Below are positions 14,801-21,133 of a stretch of 21,133 nucleotides of DNA, piece after piece; the first letter of the stretch is position 1, and the number at the start of each line of letters is the position of its first letter. Where the stretch lies: assembly GCA_018813405.1 (NCBI GenBank), contig JAHJBW010000068.1, positions 1 to 21,133 on the forward strand, read 5' to 3'. The DNA is from Candidatus Margulisiibacteriota bacterium. GTDB lineage: Bacteria > Margulisbacteria > WOR-1 > XYC2-FULL-46-14 > JAHJBW01. A program made the position numbers and the translations under genes. The notes under the pieces were generated by a model, which worked only from the letters and a program-made list of their open reading frames with translations, had not been told where the DNA came from and ran no database searches.

Positions 14801-15984
14801 TTGGCGCTTTTCACGTTCTGTGAGTAGCCGCGCTGAACAAGCTTGCGAATGACAAAGGGCTTGAAAAGCTCAAGGGCCATTTCTTTGGGCAGGCCGCACT
14901 GGTGCAGTTTGAGCGATGGGCCGACAACAATGACCGAGCGGCCTGAATAATCGGCGCGCTTGCCGAGCAGGTTCTGCCTGAAACGGCCGTGCTTACCTTC
15001 TATGATATCGGTCAGCGAACGCAATGGCCTGCCGGTAGAGCCGACCACGGCGCGTTTTCTTCTGCCGTTGTCTATCAGGACATCCACGGCTTCCTGGAGC
15101 ATGCGCTTTTCGTTGCGTATGATCATGTCCGGAGCGCCCATGTTGATCATCTTTTTCAGGCGGTTGTTGCGGTTGATGACGCGCCGATAAAGGTCGTTAA
15201 GGTCTGAAGTGGCAAAACGCCCGCCTTCCAGCTGGACCATGGGCCTGAGGTCCGGAGGAATGACAGGGATGTAGTCCATGATCATCCAATCGGGACGGTT
15301 GTTGGATTTAAAGAATGATTCGGCCACCCTTAAGCGCTTGATCACTTTCATGCGCTTCTGGCCCTGACTGCCTTTGAGGTCGCGGCGCAGTTTCTGCACC
15401 AGCGCCTGCAGGTCAATGTTCAACAGAAGCTCTTTTATGCCTTTGGCGCCGGTCTCGGCCTTGAAATTGTCGCCCCAGTTCTCGAGCGCGTCGATATAGT
15501 CCTTTTCGCGCAATATGTCGCCCACCTTGATCTTCATTCCCTTGGCGGGGGTGACTTCCGTGACGATGTAAGAATCGTAGTATACGACCTCTTCCAGACT
15601 GCGGCCTGGCATATTGAGAAGCAGGCTCATGTAGCCGGGAACAGAACGCAAGAACCAAATATGCGCGACAGGCACTACCAGCTGGATATGCCCCATGCGC
15701 TCACGCCGGACGCGAGAGGTGGTAACCTCTACTCCGCATCGTTCACAGACTATGCCGCGGTACCTTACTCTTTTATATTTTCCGCAGTGGCATTCCCAGT
15801 CTTTGACCGGGCCGAATATCTTTTCGCAAAACAGGCCGCGTCTTTCCGGTTTGAAAGTACGATAGTTTATGGTCTCGGGTTTTTCGACCTCTCCAAAGGA
15901 CCAGGTAAGTATCCTTTCGGGAGAAGACAGTCCGATCTTAAGTGCCTCAAAATCAATTTTTTCCGCAACTAAATCAAATGGCAT
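11827..15984 (-). CDS. rpoC: DNA-directed RNA polymerase subunit beta'
   Basis: RpoC forms one half of the RNA polymerase cleft and holds the catalytic magnesium. The 1385-residue product is intact. The N-terminal zinc site uses Cys65, Cys67, Cys80 and Cys83; the catalytic loop NADFDGDQMAVH gives Asp457, Asp459 and Asp461. The second zinc site comprises DECGT plus TCRTERGICRACYG. The trigger-loop motif TMRTFHIGG begins at residue 909 and the DIIQGLPRVEELFEARRPK block at 1145. The roughly 200 residues between them are a beta-rich insertion in the place of E. coli SI3, absent from Bacillus. AAGGGG precedes the ATG, 10 nt after rpoB. Confidence 0.98.
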   Translation of the reverse strand: MPFDLVAEKIDFEALKIGLSSPERILTWSFGEVEKPETINYRTFKPERRGLFCEKIFGPVKDWECHCGKYKRVRYRGIVCERCGVEVTTSRVRRERMGHIQLVVPVAHIWFLRSVPGYMSLLLNMPGRSLEEVVYYDSYIVTEVTPAKGMKIKVGDILREKDYIDALENWGDNFKAETGAKGIKELLLNIDLQALVQKLRRDLKGSQGQKRMKVIKRLRVAESFFKSNNRPDWMIMDYIPVIPPDLRPMVQLEGGRFATSDLNDLYRRVINRNNRLKKMINMGAPDMIIRNEKRMLQEAVDVLIDNGRRKRAVVGSTGRPLRSLTDIIEGKHGRFRQNLLGKRADYSGRSVIVVGPSLKLHQCGLPKEMALELFKPFVIRKLVQRGYSQNVKSAKRQIDRRDVIVWDILEEVIKGHPVLLNRAPTLHRLGIQAFEPVLVEGKAIQVHPLVCPAFNADFDGDQMAVHVPLLTEAQVEARVLMLASGNVLSPASGRPIITPTQDMVLGSYFMTVLDERQEKGKGDIFANDWEAMISHDLDRIHLHAKIKVRRNVELVETTVGRIKFNYTINQVMKRKVSEEETYPYINSVVNKKELEKIISDCYKKYGAGVTAEIADEIKRLGFKYATIGGVSIAIDDVKIPQEKKEIVERANHEVADMERQFREGVLSAKEKFIRSLDVWSTVTEQVTEAMLKGFDILNSVYMMAFSGARGNVQQVRQLAGIRGLMADPSGNIMSIPIEANFKEGLRVTEFFISSYGARKGLVDTALRTADSGYLTRRLVDVSQDIMITEDECGTKEGIELTAIREGYEEIIPLSQRLVHRVPLKDIADPLTNKVIVKANHEMSHADAEAITEAGIEKVVVRSPLTCRTERGICRACYGRDLSCGKLVNIGEAVGVVAAQSIGEPGTQLTMRTFHIGGIALHKTAKIGIKAKHGGSVGLGDGMEIKNIPSETGTTDRSVSRSGNLIVDIKGAKGKKEEYFLPAGAVLKVKDGATVKGGDVLAEYDPTYEYVIASSAGRAQFIGLETMKRKRKMKDISFTEIVAQKDGEIFVYSPKAKREYKVPKGGKVFLKAGDKVLAGEEIADGVISKISGVVLSSGHTIEVAPGESYMIIAGSRIFVENGADVNSYDFIAKVESIRRDPSKTRDIIQGLPRVEELFEARRPKDPALLAEIEGTVGISEREGSRLVKIKGDGVEKDYIVPYEVRLRVTVGDRVQKGVQLTEGTVNPHDILRIVGVTPVQLHLVSEIQKIYRSQGVTINDKHIETIVRQMTRWYRITSPGDTILLPGELVDKMNLENINEAVRGEKADAEQVLLGITKASLSTESFISAASFQETARILTEAAIKGKVDEMYGLKENVIIGRLIPAGTGFNAYKSIELMPTSGERV

Positions 15985-15994
15985 CTTTTACCCC

Positions 15995-18900
15995 TTATGA
16001 CATCCTTTTCTTTCTGCTGGGCAAAGACCCAGCCCGACCTTTTCGATCTTCGTCAATGATAACTTCTTTGCCGTCCTTGTCCACGGCCCTCATGTCTATA
16101 GCCAGGCTCCTTAGCTCTTTCATCAATACCTTGAACGACTCGGGAATGCCCGGCTTGGTCATGGGCTTGCCCTTTATGATGGCCTCGTATACCTTTGACC
16201 TTCCGACCACGTCGTCGGACTTTACGGTCAATAATTCCTGCAGGGTGTGGGCGGCGCCGTAAGCTTCAAGCGCCCAGACCTCCATTTCACCAAACCTTTG
16301 TCCGCCGAACTGGGCTTTTCCTCCCAGCGGCTGCTGGGTGATAAGCGAGTATGGTCCGGTCGAGCGGGCGTGCATTTTGTCGTCCACCAGGTGGATCAGC
16401 TTCATAAGGTACATATAACCTACCGCGACCTTGCGTTCAAAAGTTTCGCCGGTGCGGCCGTCGCGAAGCTCCACTTTGCCGGTGCGATCGATCCACGGGA
16501 TATTGATCTCTTCAAGACTGCGTTCCACCAGCTTGATGGAAGCGTCCTCTTCTTCTACTTCGTCAAAAAGCGGGACCTCGTACGAATATCCATTATAGTG
16601 GGCGGCAGACCCCAGCAAAAGCTCGAATATCTGGCCCAGGTTCATACGGGACGGGACGCCCAGCGGGTTTAAAACAATGTCGACCGGTGTCCCGTCAGGC
16701 AGATAAGGCATATCCTCTTCCTTTAATATTCTGGAAACAACGCCTTTGTTGCCGTGGCGTCCGGCCAGCTTGTCGCCAATGCTGATCTTTCTGAACTGAG
16801 CTAAATATATTCTGATCAGCTCGTGCACGCCGGGAGAAAGCTCGTCGCCTTCTTCGCGCGAAAAGGTCATGACCTTGATTATCTTGCCGCCTTCGCCGGG
16901 CGGTACCTTTAATGAGGTGTCCCTCATGTCGCGCGCCTTGTCGCCAAAAATGGCGCGCAAAAGCTTTTCTTCGGCCGGCAGTTCGGTCTCGCCCTTGGGA
17001 GTGACCTTGCCCACCAGGATGTCGCCGGGTTTTACTTCGGTGCCTTCTTCTATGATGCCGCGCTCGTCAAGATGCTTCAGAGCTTCTTCGCCCACATTGG
17101 GTATTTCACGGGTTATCTCTTCCATTCCCAGCTTGGTGGAGCGCACCTCTACCTCCAGCCTTTCGATATGGACCGAGGTAAAGACATCGTCGCGTATAAG
17201 ACGTTCTGAAAGCAGGATGGCGTCTTCATAGTTGTAGCCTTCCCAGGGCATGAGCGCTACCAGCAGGTTCCGGCCCAGGGCCAGTTCGCCGTAAGAAGTG
17301 CCCGATCCGTCGGCGATAAGGTCGCCTTTTTTAACGGTGTCGCCAACCTTGACCACTGGTCTTTCGTGGATAAGGGTGTTCTGGTTGCTGCGGCTGAACT
17401 TCATAAGCTTGTATTTTTCTTTTTTCCCGGCGGTATTGGTAATTTCGATTTCATCGGCAGTCACCCTGCTGATCTTGCCGGCAGTGTTGCTGGTCAGGGT
17501 GGTCCTGGAGTCCCTGGCAATTATCCTTTCCATGCCGGTGCCCACATGCGGGGCTTCCGGACACAGCAAAGGAACGGACTGCCTTTGCATGTTGGCGCCC
17601 ATCAGGGCGCGGTTGGCGTCGTCGTGTTCCAAAAACGGGATAAGAGAGGTTGAAACGCCGATTATTTGTTCCGGCGCCACGCCGACATATTCAACTTCCT
17701 TGGCGGGCGCGAAAACGAACTCTCTCTTATACCTGACGGGGACCTGTATGTCGGTTATCTGATTGTTCTTGTCAAGCCTTACGTCAGATGACGCGATCTT
17801 GTAAAAGTCCTCGGCGTCAGCAGTAAAGAACTCTACTTTGTTGCTGACCTTGCCGCTTACCACTTTGCGGTAGGGGGTTTCGATAAATCCGAATTCATTT
17901 ACTCTGGCATAGCTTGCCAGCGAGGAAATGAGCCCGGCGTTGGGACCTTCCGGCGTTTCGATGGGGCATATCCTGCCGTAATGGCTGGGGTGGATATCGC
18001 GCACCTCAAAGCCAGCTCTTTCACGGGTAAGTCCACCGGGGCCAAGCGCGGAAAGCCTGCGCTTGTTGGTTATTTCGGCCAGGGGATTGGTCTGGTCCAT
18101 AAACTGCGAAAGCTGGCCCGAGCCAAAGAATTCTTTTATGACAGCCGACAGCGGCCTGACATTTATGAGCGCCTGCGGCATTACGCCCGGCGTCATTTTG
18201 GTCAGCATCTGCTCTTTGACCAGCCTTTCGATGCGGACCAGGCCTATGCGGAGCTGTCTCTGGAGCTGTTCGCCGACCGCCCTCACCCTGCGGTTGCCCA
18301 GATGATCTATGTCATCGGTCAGACCTTCTCCCATATGGAGCTTGATGAGATAGTCGACTATTCCAAGGATATCTTGTTTGGTCAGGACCTGAGAATCGAG
18401 GGAAACATTGATGCCGAGCTTGCGGTTCATCTTATAGCGCCCCACCCTGCCCAGGTCGTAGCGCTTGGCGTTAAAGAAAAGATTGTCCAAATACAGCTGG
18501 GCGCCCTCGAAGGTGACCGGATCGCCTGGACGCAGTTTTTTGTATATTTCTATGACGGCGTCCTGTCGGCTGATCATGGGGCTTTCTTTGAGGGTCCTTT
18601 TTCTGAACTCGCCATCGTGAAGGCATTTCAATATCTCTTTGTCTGTTGCCCCAATGGCGCAAAGCAAAGTTGTAATGCCTATTTTGCGCGTCTTGTTGAT
18701 GCGGGCAAAGATAGCTGAATGAGCGTCGGTCTCCACTTCAAGCCAGGAACCCCTGTCAGGTATCACGGTGCCGTAATATAATGTACGGTTGACCTTGTCA
18801 AGGCGTTTGCTTACCTTGAAATACACGCCAGGCGACCTGGTTAGCTGAGAAACGACCACGCGTTCGGCGCCGTTAATAATGAACGTGCCGCGGTTGGTCA

Positions 18901-19240
18901 TTAATGGCAGGTCTCCCACAAAAACTTCCTGAACCTTGATCTCTTTTGTTTCTTTGTTGACCAGCTTGGCCTCGGCCTTCAGCGGGGCCGAAAAAGTAAG
19001 CTCCCTTATCAGGCATTCCCTGGCCTCGAACTTGGGCTTGTCAAAAGAAACTTTACCGGTAAAGACCAGTTCCCATTTGCCGTCGTAACTTTTTATAGGA
19101 GAAATAGCCTGGAATTCCTGTTTGACACCTTCCCTGAGGAACCAGTCAAAGGAATTCTTTTGTATCTCCAAAAGGTCCGGCGGTTCAATGATCTTTCTTT
19201 TCTCAAGATTCGGATATGGGTTTATTCTTTTTCTTTTCAT
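15995..19240 (-). CDS. rpoB: DNA-directed RNA polymerase subunit beta
   Basis: RpoB is the second large catalytic subunit of RNA polymerase. The 1081-residue product is intact but compact: B. subtilis has about 1190 and E. coli 1342 residues, and the large E. coli-type insertions in the lobe and flap regions are missing. The rifampicin pocket GSGQLSQFMDQTNPLAEITN followed by KRRLSALGPGG aligns without gaps to E. coli 507-535, and has Asn392 in place of His526. Active-site lysines lie in GDKLAGRHGNKGVVS (Lys824 and Lys832). The C-terminal clamp segment ends with KVYEAIIKGKPMTKPGIPES. Its ATG shares one base with the rplL stop, and only a weak AAAGG is seen upstream. Confidence 0.98.
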   Translation of the reverse strand: MKRKRINPYPNLEKRKIIEPPDLLEIQKNSFDWFLREGVKQEFQAISPIKSYDGKWELVFTGKVSFDKPKFEARECLIRELTFSAPLKAEAKLVNKETKEIKVQEVFVGDLPLMTNRGTFIINGAERVVVSQLTRSPGVYFKVSKRLDKVNRTLYYGTVIPDRGSWLEVETDAHSAIFARINKTRKIGITTLLCAIGATDKEILKCLHDGEFRKRTLKESPMISRQDAVIEIYKKLRPGDPVTFEGAQLYLDNLFFNAKRYDLGRVGRYKMNRKLGINVSLDSQVLTKQDILGIVDYLIKLHMGEGLTDDIDHLGNRRVRAVGEQLQRQLRIGLVRIERLVKEQMLTKMTPGVMPQALINVRPLSAVIKEFFGSGQLSQFMDQTNPLAEITNKRRLSALGPGGLTRERAGFEVRDIHPSHYGRICPIETPEGPNAGLISSLASYARVNEFGFIETPYRKVVSGKVSNKVEFFTADAEDFYKIASSDVRLDKNNQITDIQVPVRYKREFVFAPAKEVEYVGVAPEQIIGVSTSLIPFLEHDDANRALMGANMQRQSVPLLCPEAPHVGTGMERIIARDSRTTLTSNTAGKISRVTADEIEITNTAGKKEKYKLMKFSRSNQNTLIHERPVVKVGDTVKKGDLIADGSGTSYGELALGRNLLVALMPWEGYNYEDAILLSERLIRDDVFTSVHIERLEVEVRSTKLGMEEITREIPNVGEEALKHLDERGIIEEGTEVKPGDILVGKVTPKGETELPAEEKLLRAIFGDKARDMRDTSLKVPPGEGGKIIKVMTFSREEGDELSPGVHELIRIYLAQFRKISIGDKLAGRHGNKGVVSRILKEEDMPYLPDGTPVDIVLNPLGVPSRMNLGQIFELLLGSAAHYNGYSYEVPLFDEVEEEDASIKLVERSLEEINIPWIDRTGKVELRDGRTGETFERKVAVGYMYLMKLIHLVDDKMHARSTGPYSLITQQPLGGKAQFGGQRFGEMEVWALEAYGAAHTLQELLTVKSDDVVGRSKVYEAIIKGKPMTKPGIPESFKVLMKELRSLAIDMRAVDKDGKEVIIDEDRKGRAGSLPSRKKRMS

Positions 19241-19614
19241 TATTTTATTTCGACCTTTGCTCCTTCAGCTTCGAGCTTTTTCTTGATCTCTTCGGCCTCT
19301 GGCTTTTTGATCCCTTCTTTCACGGGTTTTGGCGCAGAGTCGACCAGGTCCTTGGCTTCTTTAAGCCCCAATCCGGTCACTTCCCTGACAACTTTAAGCA
19401 CCTGTATCTTTTTGGCGCCAGCCTCGGTCAGAACGACATCAAATTCGTCTTTGACCTCGGCCTCGGCACCAGCCGCGGCGCCGCCGGCAACTGCCATGGC
19501 CACGGGAGCCGCGGCGGAAACGCCGAATTTATCCTCCAGCTTTTTGACCAGGTCGGACAGTTCAAGCACCGACAATCCTTCTACCAGCGTGATGACTTCT
19601 TCTATCTTTGACAT
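19240..19614 (-). CDS. rplL: 50S ribosomal protein L7/L12 (bL12)
   Basis: L12 dimers form the flexible stalk that recruits and activates the translation GTPases, including the EF-G encoded in this window. The 124-residue product has the N-terminal dimerisation helices (residues 1-31, EEVITLVEGLSVLELSDLVK), an Ala/Gly-rich hinge at about 33-53, and the C-terminal factor-binding domain with KKIQVLKVVREVTGLGLKEA and KDLVDSAPKPVKEG. L12 is needed in several copies per ribosome, and its ATG has a full-length AAGGAGGTGA site (19621-19630) 6 nt upstream, the strongest in the window. That site lies inside the last rplJ codons, and start and stop share one base. Confidence 0.98.
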   Translation of the reverse strand: MSKIEEVITLVEGLSVLELSDLVKKLEDKFGVSAAAPVAMAVAGGAAAGAEAEVKDEFDVVLTEAGAKKIQVLKVVREVTGLGLKEAKDLVDSAPKPVKEGIKKPEAEEIKKKLEAEGAKVEIK

Positions 19615-20189
19615 TAACTTTCACCTCCTTCTTTTTTTACCCCGAGCGACTCCGAGGAGTCGAGGGGTTTTTTATCTTTTATTGCATTTATCGCATAAAC
19701 GAATTTTCTAAGTGTGCCGGCCAGCACCCCGACAAATCCCGAAATGGGCGCCTGCATGCTTCCAACCATTTTTGCCAGCAGTTCTTCGCGGGAAGGCAGT
19801 TTGGATATGGCCTTAAGGGTGTTAAGCTCGCAATATTTTTCTTCAAACCAGCCGCCCAGCACCTGGGGCTTTTCGTTCTCCGCGATGAACTCAAAAAGCG
19901 CCTTGGTGGGCGAGACGGGATCTTCCATCCCATAAAGCACGGCCACTGATCCGGTGAGGTTCTTTTTGAACTCGTCGTGGTCCTTGCCCATGGCGATAGT
20001 GGTGTAAGTATTCTTAAAGACCCTGTATTCGGCCTTGCAGGGATCGAGCTTTCTTCTCAGCTCGGACATTTGTTTTACGGTCATGCCCGAATAATTGGTA
20101 ACGATCATAATATTTGAAGCGTCAATTTTTTCTTTGGCGGCCGTTACTTTTGCCGCTTTTTCCGGCCTTACAGCTGCGTTCTCTCTCAT
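19614..20189 (-). CDS. rplJ: 50S ribosomal protein L10 (uL10) with repeat-derived C-terminal tail
   Basis: L10 is the stalk base: its N-terminal domain binds 23S rRNA with L11, and its C-terminal helix carries the L12 dimers. The N-terminal part shows EKIDASNIMIVTNYSGMTVK, LRRKLDPCKAEYRVFKNTYT, and PVSPTKALFEFIAE; the C-terminal helix region runs through APISGFVGVLAGTLRKFVYA. The product has 191 residues, and the last 17 (from Pro175) look added: residues 175-184 (PLDSSESLGV) are encoded by a 30-nt palindrome, and KKEGGES by the rplL Shine-Dalgarno region. The ATG overlaps the rplA stop as ATGA with GGAG 8 nt upstream. Confidence 0.97.
   Translation of the reverse strand: MRENAAVRPEKAAKVTAAKEKIDASNIMIVTNYSGMTVKQMSELRRKLDPCKAEYRVFKNTYTTIAMGKDHDEFKKNLTGSVAVLYGMEDPVSPTKALFEFIAENEKPQVLGGWFEEKYCELNTLKAISKLPSREELLAKMVGSMQAPISGFVGVLAGTLRKFVYAINAIKDKKPLDSSESLGVKKEGGES
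19621..19630 (-). promoter_or_regulatory. Full-length ribosome binding site of rplL
   Basis: AAGGAGGTGA is complementary to the 3' end of 16S rRNA over ten bases and sits 6 nt before the rplL ATG. It is encoded within the GGES codons at the end of rplJ. Its strength fits the need for several L12 copies per L10. Confidence 0.88.
19639..19668 (-). repeat. 30-nt palindrome translated in the L10 tail
   Basis: On the minus strand the outer arms are ACCCC and GGGGT, with an inner 6-bp stem CGACTC/GAGTCG (in either reading) and a 4-nt loop. Arm design is CCCCTCGA on the left and CTCGGGG on the right, matching the rplV element (CCCTTCGA, CTCAGGG) apart from one base pair that is changed on both sides. 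It codes for PLDSSESLGV at the L10 C-terminus in the same phase as the inner rplV copy. It stands 8 nt (an A-rich run) before the rplL Shine-Dalgarno. Confidence 0.85.
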
Positions 20190-20878
20190 TGTAAAATCTC
20201 CGTAAATTCCCTGTGATCTATTTTAACTCCCGGCCCCATGCTGGAAGAGACGGTAATGCTTTTTACCAGCGATCCCTTGATACTGCTGGGTTTTACCTTG
20301 CGGATGGTCTCAAGGACGGTCTTTAGATTGTCCGCCAGTTTTTTTGAGTCGAAATCCACTTTTCCAAGGACCAGGTGGATAACGCCGCCGGCGTCCATGC
20401 GGAACTCTACTTTACCGGCCTTGAACTCTTTTACCGTCTTGCCTATTTCAGGGGAAACGGTGCCGGACTTGGGATTTGGCATAAGTCCTTTGGTGCCGAG
20501 TATTTTTCCCAGCCTGGCGACCTTGGGCATCATGTCCGGGCTGGCCAGCAGGACGTCAAAATCCATAAAGCCGCCCTGTATCTTTTCGATAAGGTCTTCG
20601 GACCCTACCACGTCAGCGCCGGCTTCTTCCGCCTCTTTGATCTTGGACGGCGAAGTGAGCACGGCGATCTTGACCTTTTTGCCGCTGCCGTGGGGCAGAC
20701 TGACGCTTGAACGGACCGAGTCGCCTTTTTTGGGCGCGTAATTAAGCTTTACGGCCACGTCGACCGTTTCGGTGAATTTGGCGGTAGCGGCCTTTTTGAC
20801 CAGATCGAAAGCTTCGACCGGCTTGTAAGCCTTTGAAGCGTCAACCAATTTTGCTTTTTCCTGATATTTTCTATTCAA
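20186..20878 (-). CDS. rplA: 50S ribosomal protein L1 (uL1)
   Basis: L1 forms the mobile stalk that helps release E-site tRNA, and in E. coli represses its own mRNA. The product from the chosen start has 230 residues, the typical length, with KYQEKAKLVDASKAYKPVEA at the N-terminus, VDVAVKLNYAPKKGDSVRSS, the LPHGSGKKVKIAVLTSP and GADVVGSEDLIEKIQGGFMD segments, and the signature LGKILGTKGLMPNPKSGTVS. The start seems to be TTG at 20876-20878, which overlaps the rplK stop by 8 nt and has GGGGGT 5 nt upstream (20884-20889). There is no ATG before the conserved region, and a farther TTG at 20911 would add eleven non-conserved residues. Confidence 0.96.
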   Translation of the reverse strand: MNRKYQEKAKLVDASKAYKPVEAFDLVKKAATAKFTETVDVAVKLNYAPKKGDSVRSSVSLPHGSGKKVKIAVLTSPSKIKEAEEAGADVVGSEDLIEKIQGGFMDFDVLLASPDMMPKVARLGKILGTKGLMPNPKSGTVSPEIGKTVKEFKAGKVEFRMDAGGVIHLVLGKVDFDSKKLADNLKTVLETIRKVKPSSIKGSLVKSITVSSSMGPGVKIDHREFTEILQ

Positions 20879-21133
20879 CGGTGACCCCCATAGAACGGGC
20901 AGTTCCTTCAATTATCTTTGAGGCTGCCTCGATATCGATAGCGTTAAGGTCGGGCAATTTTACGGCGGCTATCTCTTTTACCTGCGCCCTGGTTATTTTA
21001 CCCACTTTGTTCTTGTTGGGCTCTCCCGAACCTTTTTCGACTTTGGCGGCCTTTATGATGAGAGTAGAGGCCGGCGGTGTTTTAAGTATGAAGCTAAACG
21101 AGCGGTCTTTGTAGACGGTGATGATGACGGGTA
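20871..21133 (-). CDS. rplK: 50S ribosomal protein L11 (uL11), C-terminal part
   Basis: L11 binds the 1070 region of 23S rRNA at the GTPase-associated centre and is where thiostrepton acts and where RelA senses uncharged tRNA. The window holds 87 complete codons up to the TAG at 20871-20873; roughly the first 50-55 residues lie beyond the right edge. The visible part is almost textbook: PVIITVYKDRSFSFILKTPP, KAAKVEKGSGEPNKNKVGKI, TRAQVKEIAAVKLPDLNAID and the terminal IIEGTARSMGVTVE. This covers the end of the N-terminal domain and the complete RNA-binding C-terminal domain. Upstream neighbours would usually be secE and nusG, which cannot be seen here. Confidence 0.98.
   Translation of the reverse strand, partial: PVIITVYKDRSFSFILKTPPASTLIIKAAKVEKGSGEPNKNKVGKITRAQVKEIAAVKLPDLNAIDIEAASKIIEGTARSMGVTVE
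20884..20889 (-). promoter_or_regulatory. Probable ribosome binding site for the rplA TTG start
   Basis: GGGGGT within the rplK SMGV codons lies 5 nt before the TTG at 20876-20878. It is a weaker match than the others in the window, so rplA translation may rest mainly on coupling to rplK. Confidence 0.55.

Noticed and set aside
19639..19675. A GC-rich hairpin followed by a T-run that looks like an intrinsic terminator on the plus strand
   Set aside because: No plus-strand gene ends here, the hairpin also has a T-run on its other side, and it lies inside the rplJ reading frame. On the minus strand it is followed by A residues, so it is no terminator for the operon.

Overview
The window is one uninterrupted block of translation and transcription genes, all on the minus strand. 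It is read from high to low coordinates: rplK (5' end cut by the window edge), rplA, rplJ, rplL, rpoB, rpoC, rpsL, rpsG, fusA, rpsJ, rplC, rplD, rplW, rplB, rpsS, rplV, rpsC, rplP, rpmC, rpsQ, rplN, rplX, rplE, rpsN, rpsH, rplF, rplR, rpsE, rplO and secY (3' part cut). This joins four classical bacterial units end to end: L11-beta, str, S10 and spc. I see no plus-strand gene, tRNA, rRNA, CRISPR array or insertion sequence. No gene-free stretch exceeds 54 bases.

The genes work together. L11, L1, L10 and L12 form the L1 stalk and the GTPase-associated centre on which EF-G (fusA) acts. RpoB and RpoC are the RNA polymerase catalytic core. The remaining genes encode structural proteins of both ribosomal subunits, and SecY is the protein export channel. 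Packing is extreme: most junctions are 1-nt TAATG/TAGTG or 4-nt ATGA overlaps, and five junctions overlap by 7-17 nt, which points to strong translational coupling. Five genes seem to use non-ATG starts (rplA and rplP TTG; rpsC, rplO and secY GTG), and several natural starts lie inside the preceding gene.

The organism is a bacterium. RpoC carries a roughly 200-residue insertion after the trigger-loop motif, as in many Gram-negative-type lineages and unlike Bacillus. RpoB is compact (1081 residues) without the large E. coli-type insertions. S14 is the four-Cys zinc form and L24 also carries a four-Cys motif. tuf is absent between fusA and rpsJ. This fits an uncultured, candidate-phylum type genome, but I cannot name the phylum from the sequence alone.

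The gene content is ordinary. The unusual signal is three short palindromes, each placed at the 3' end of one gene and right before the Shine-Dalgarno sequence of the next (rpsN/rpsH, rplV/rpsC, rplJ/rplL). Two share a common arm design with a compensatory base-pair difference, and they are translated as extra C-terminal residues of L22 and L10. One of these looks like a copy nested inside another copy. A second point of interest is Asn392 of RpoB at the position of E. coli His526, a residue associated with natural rifampicin resistance.
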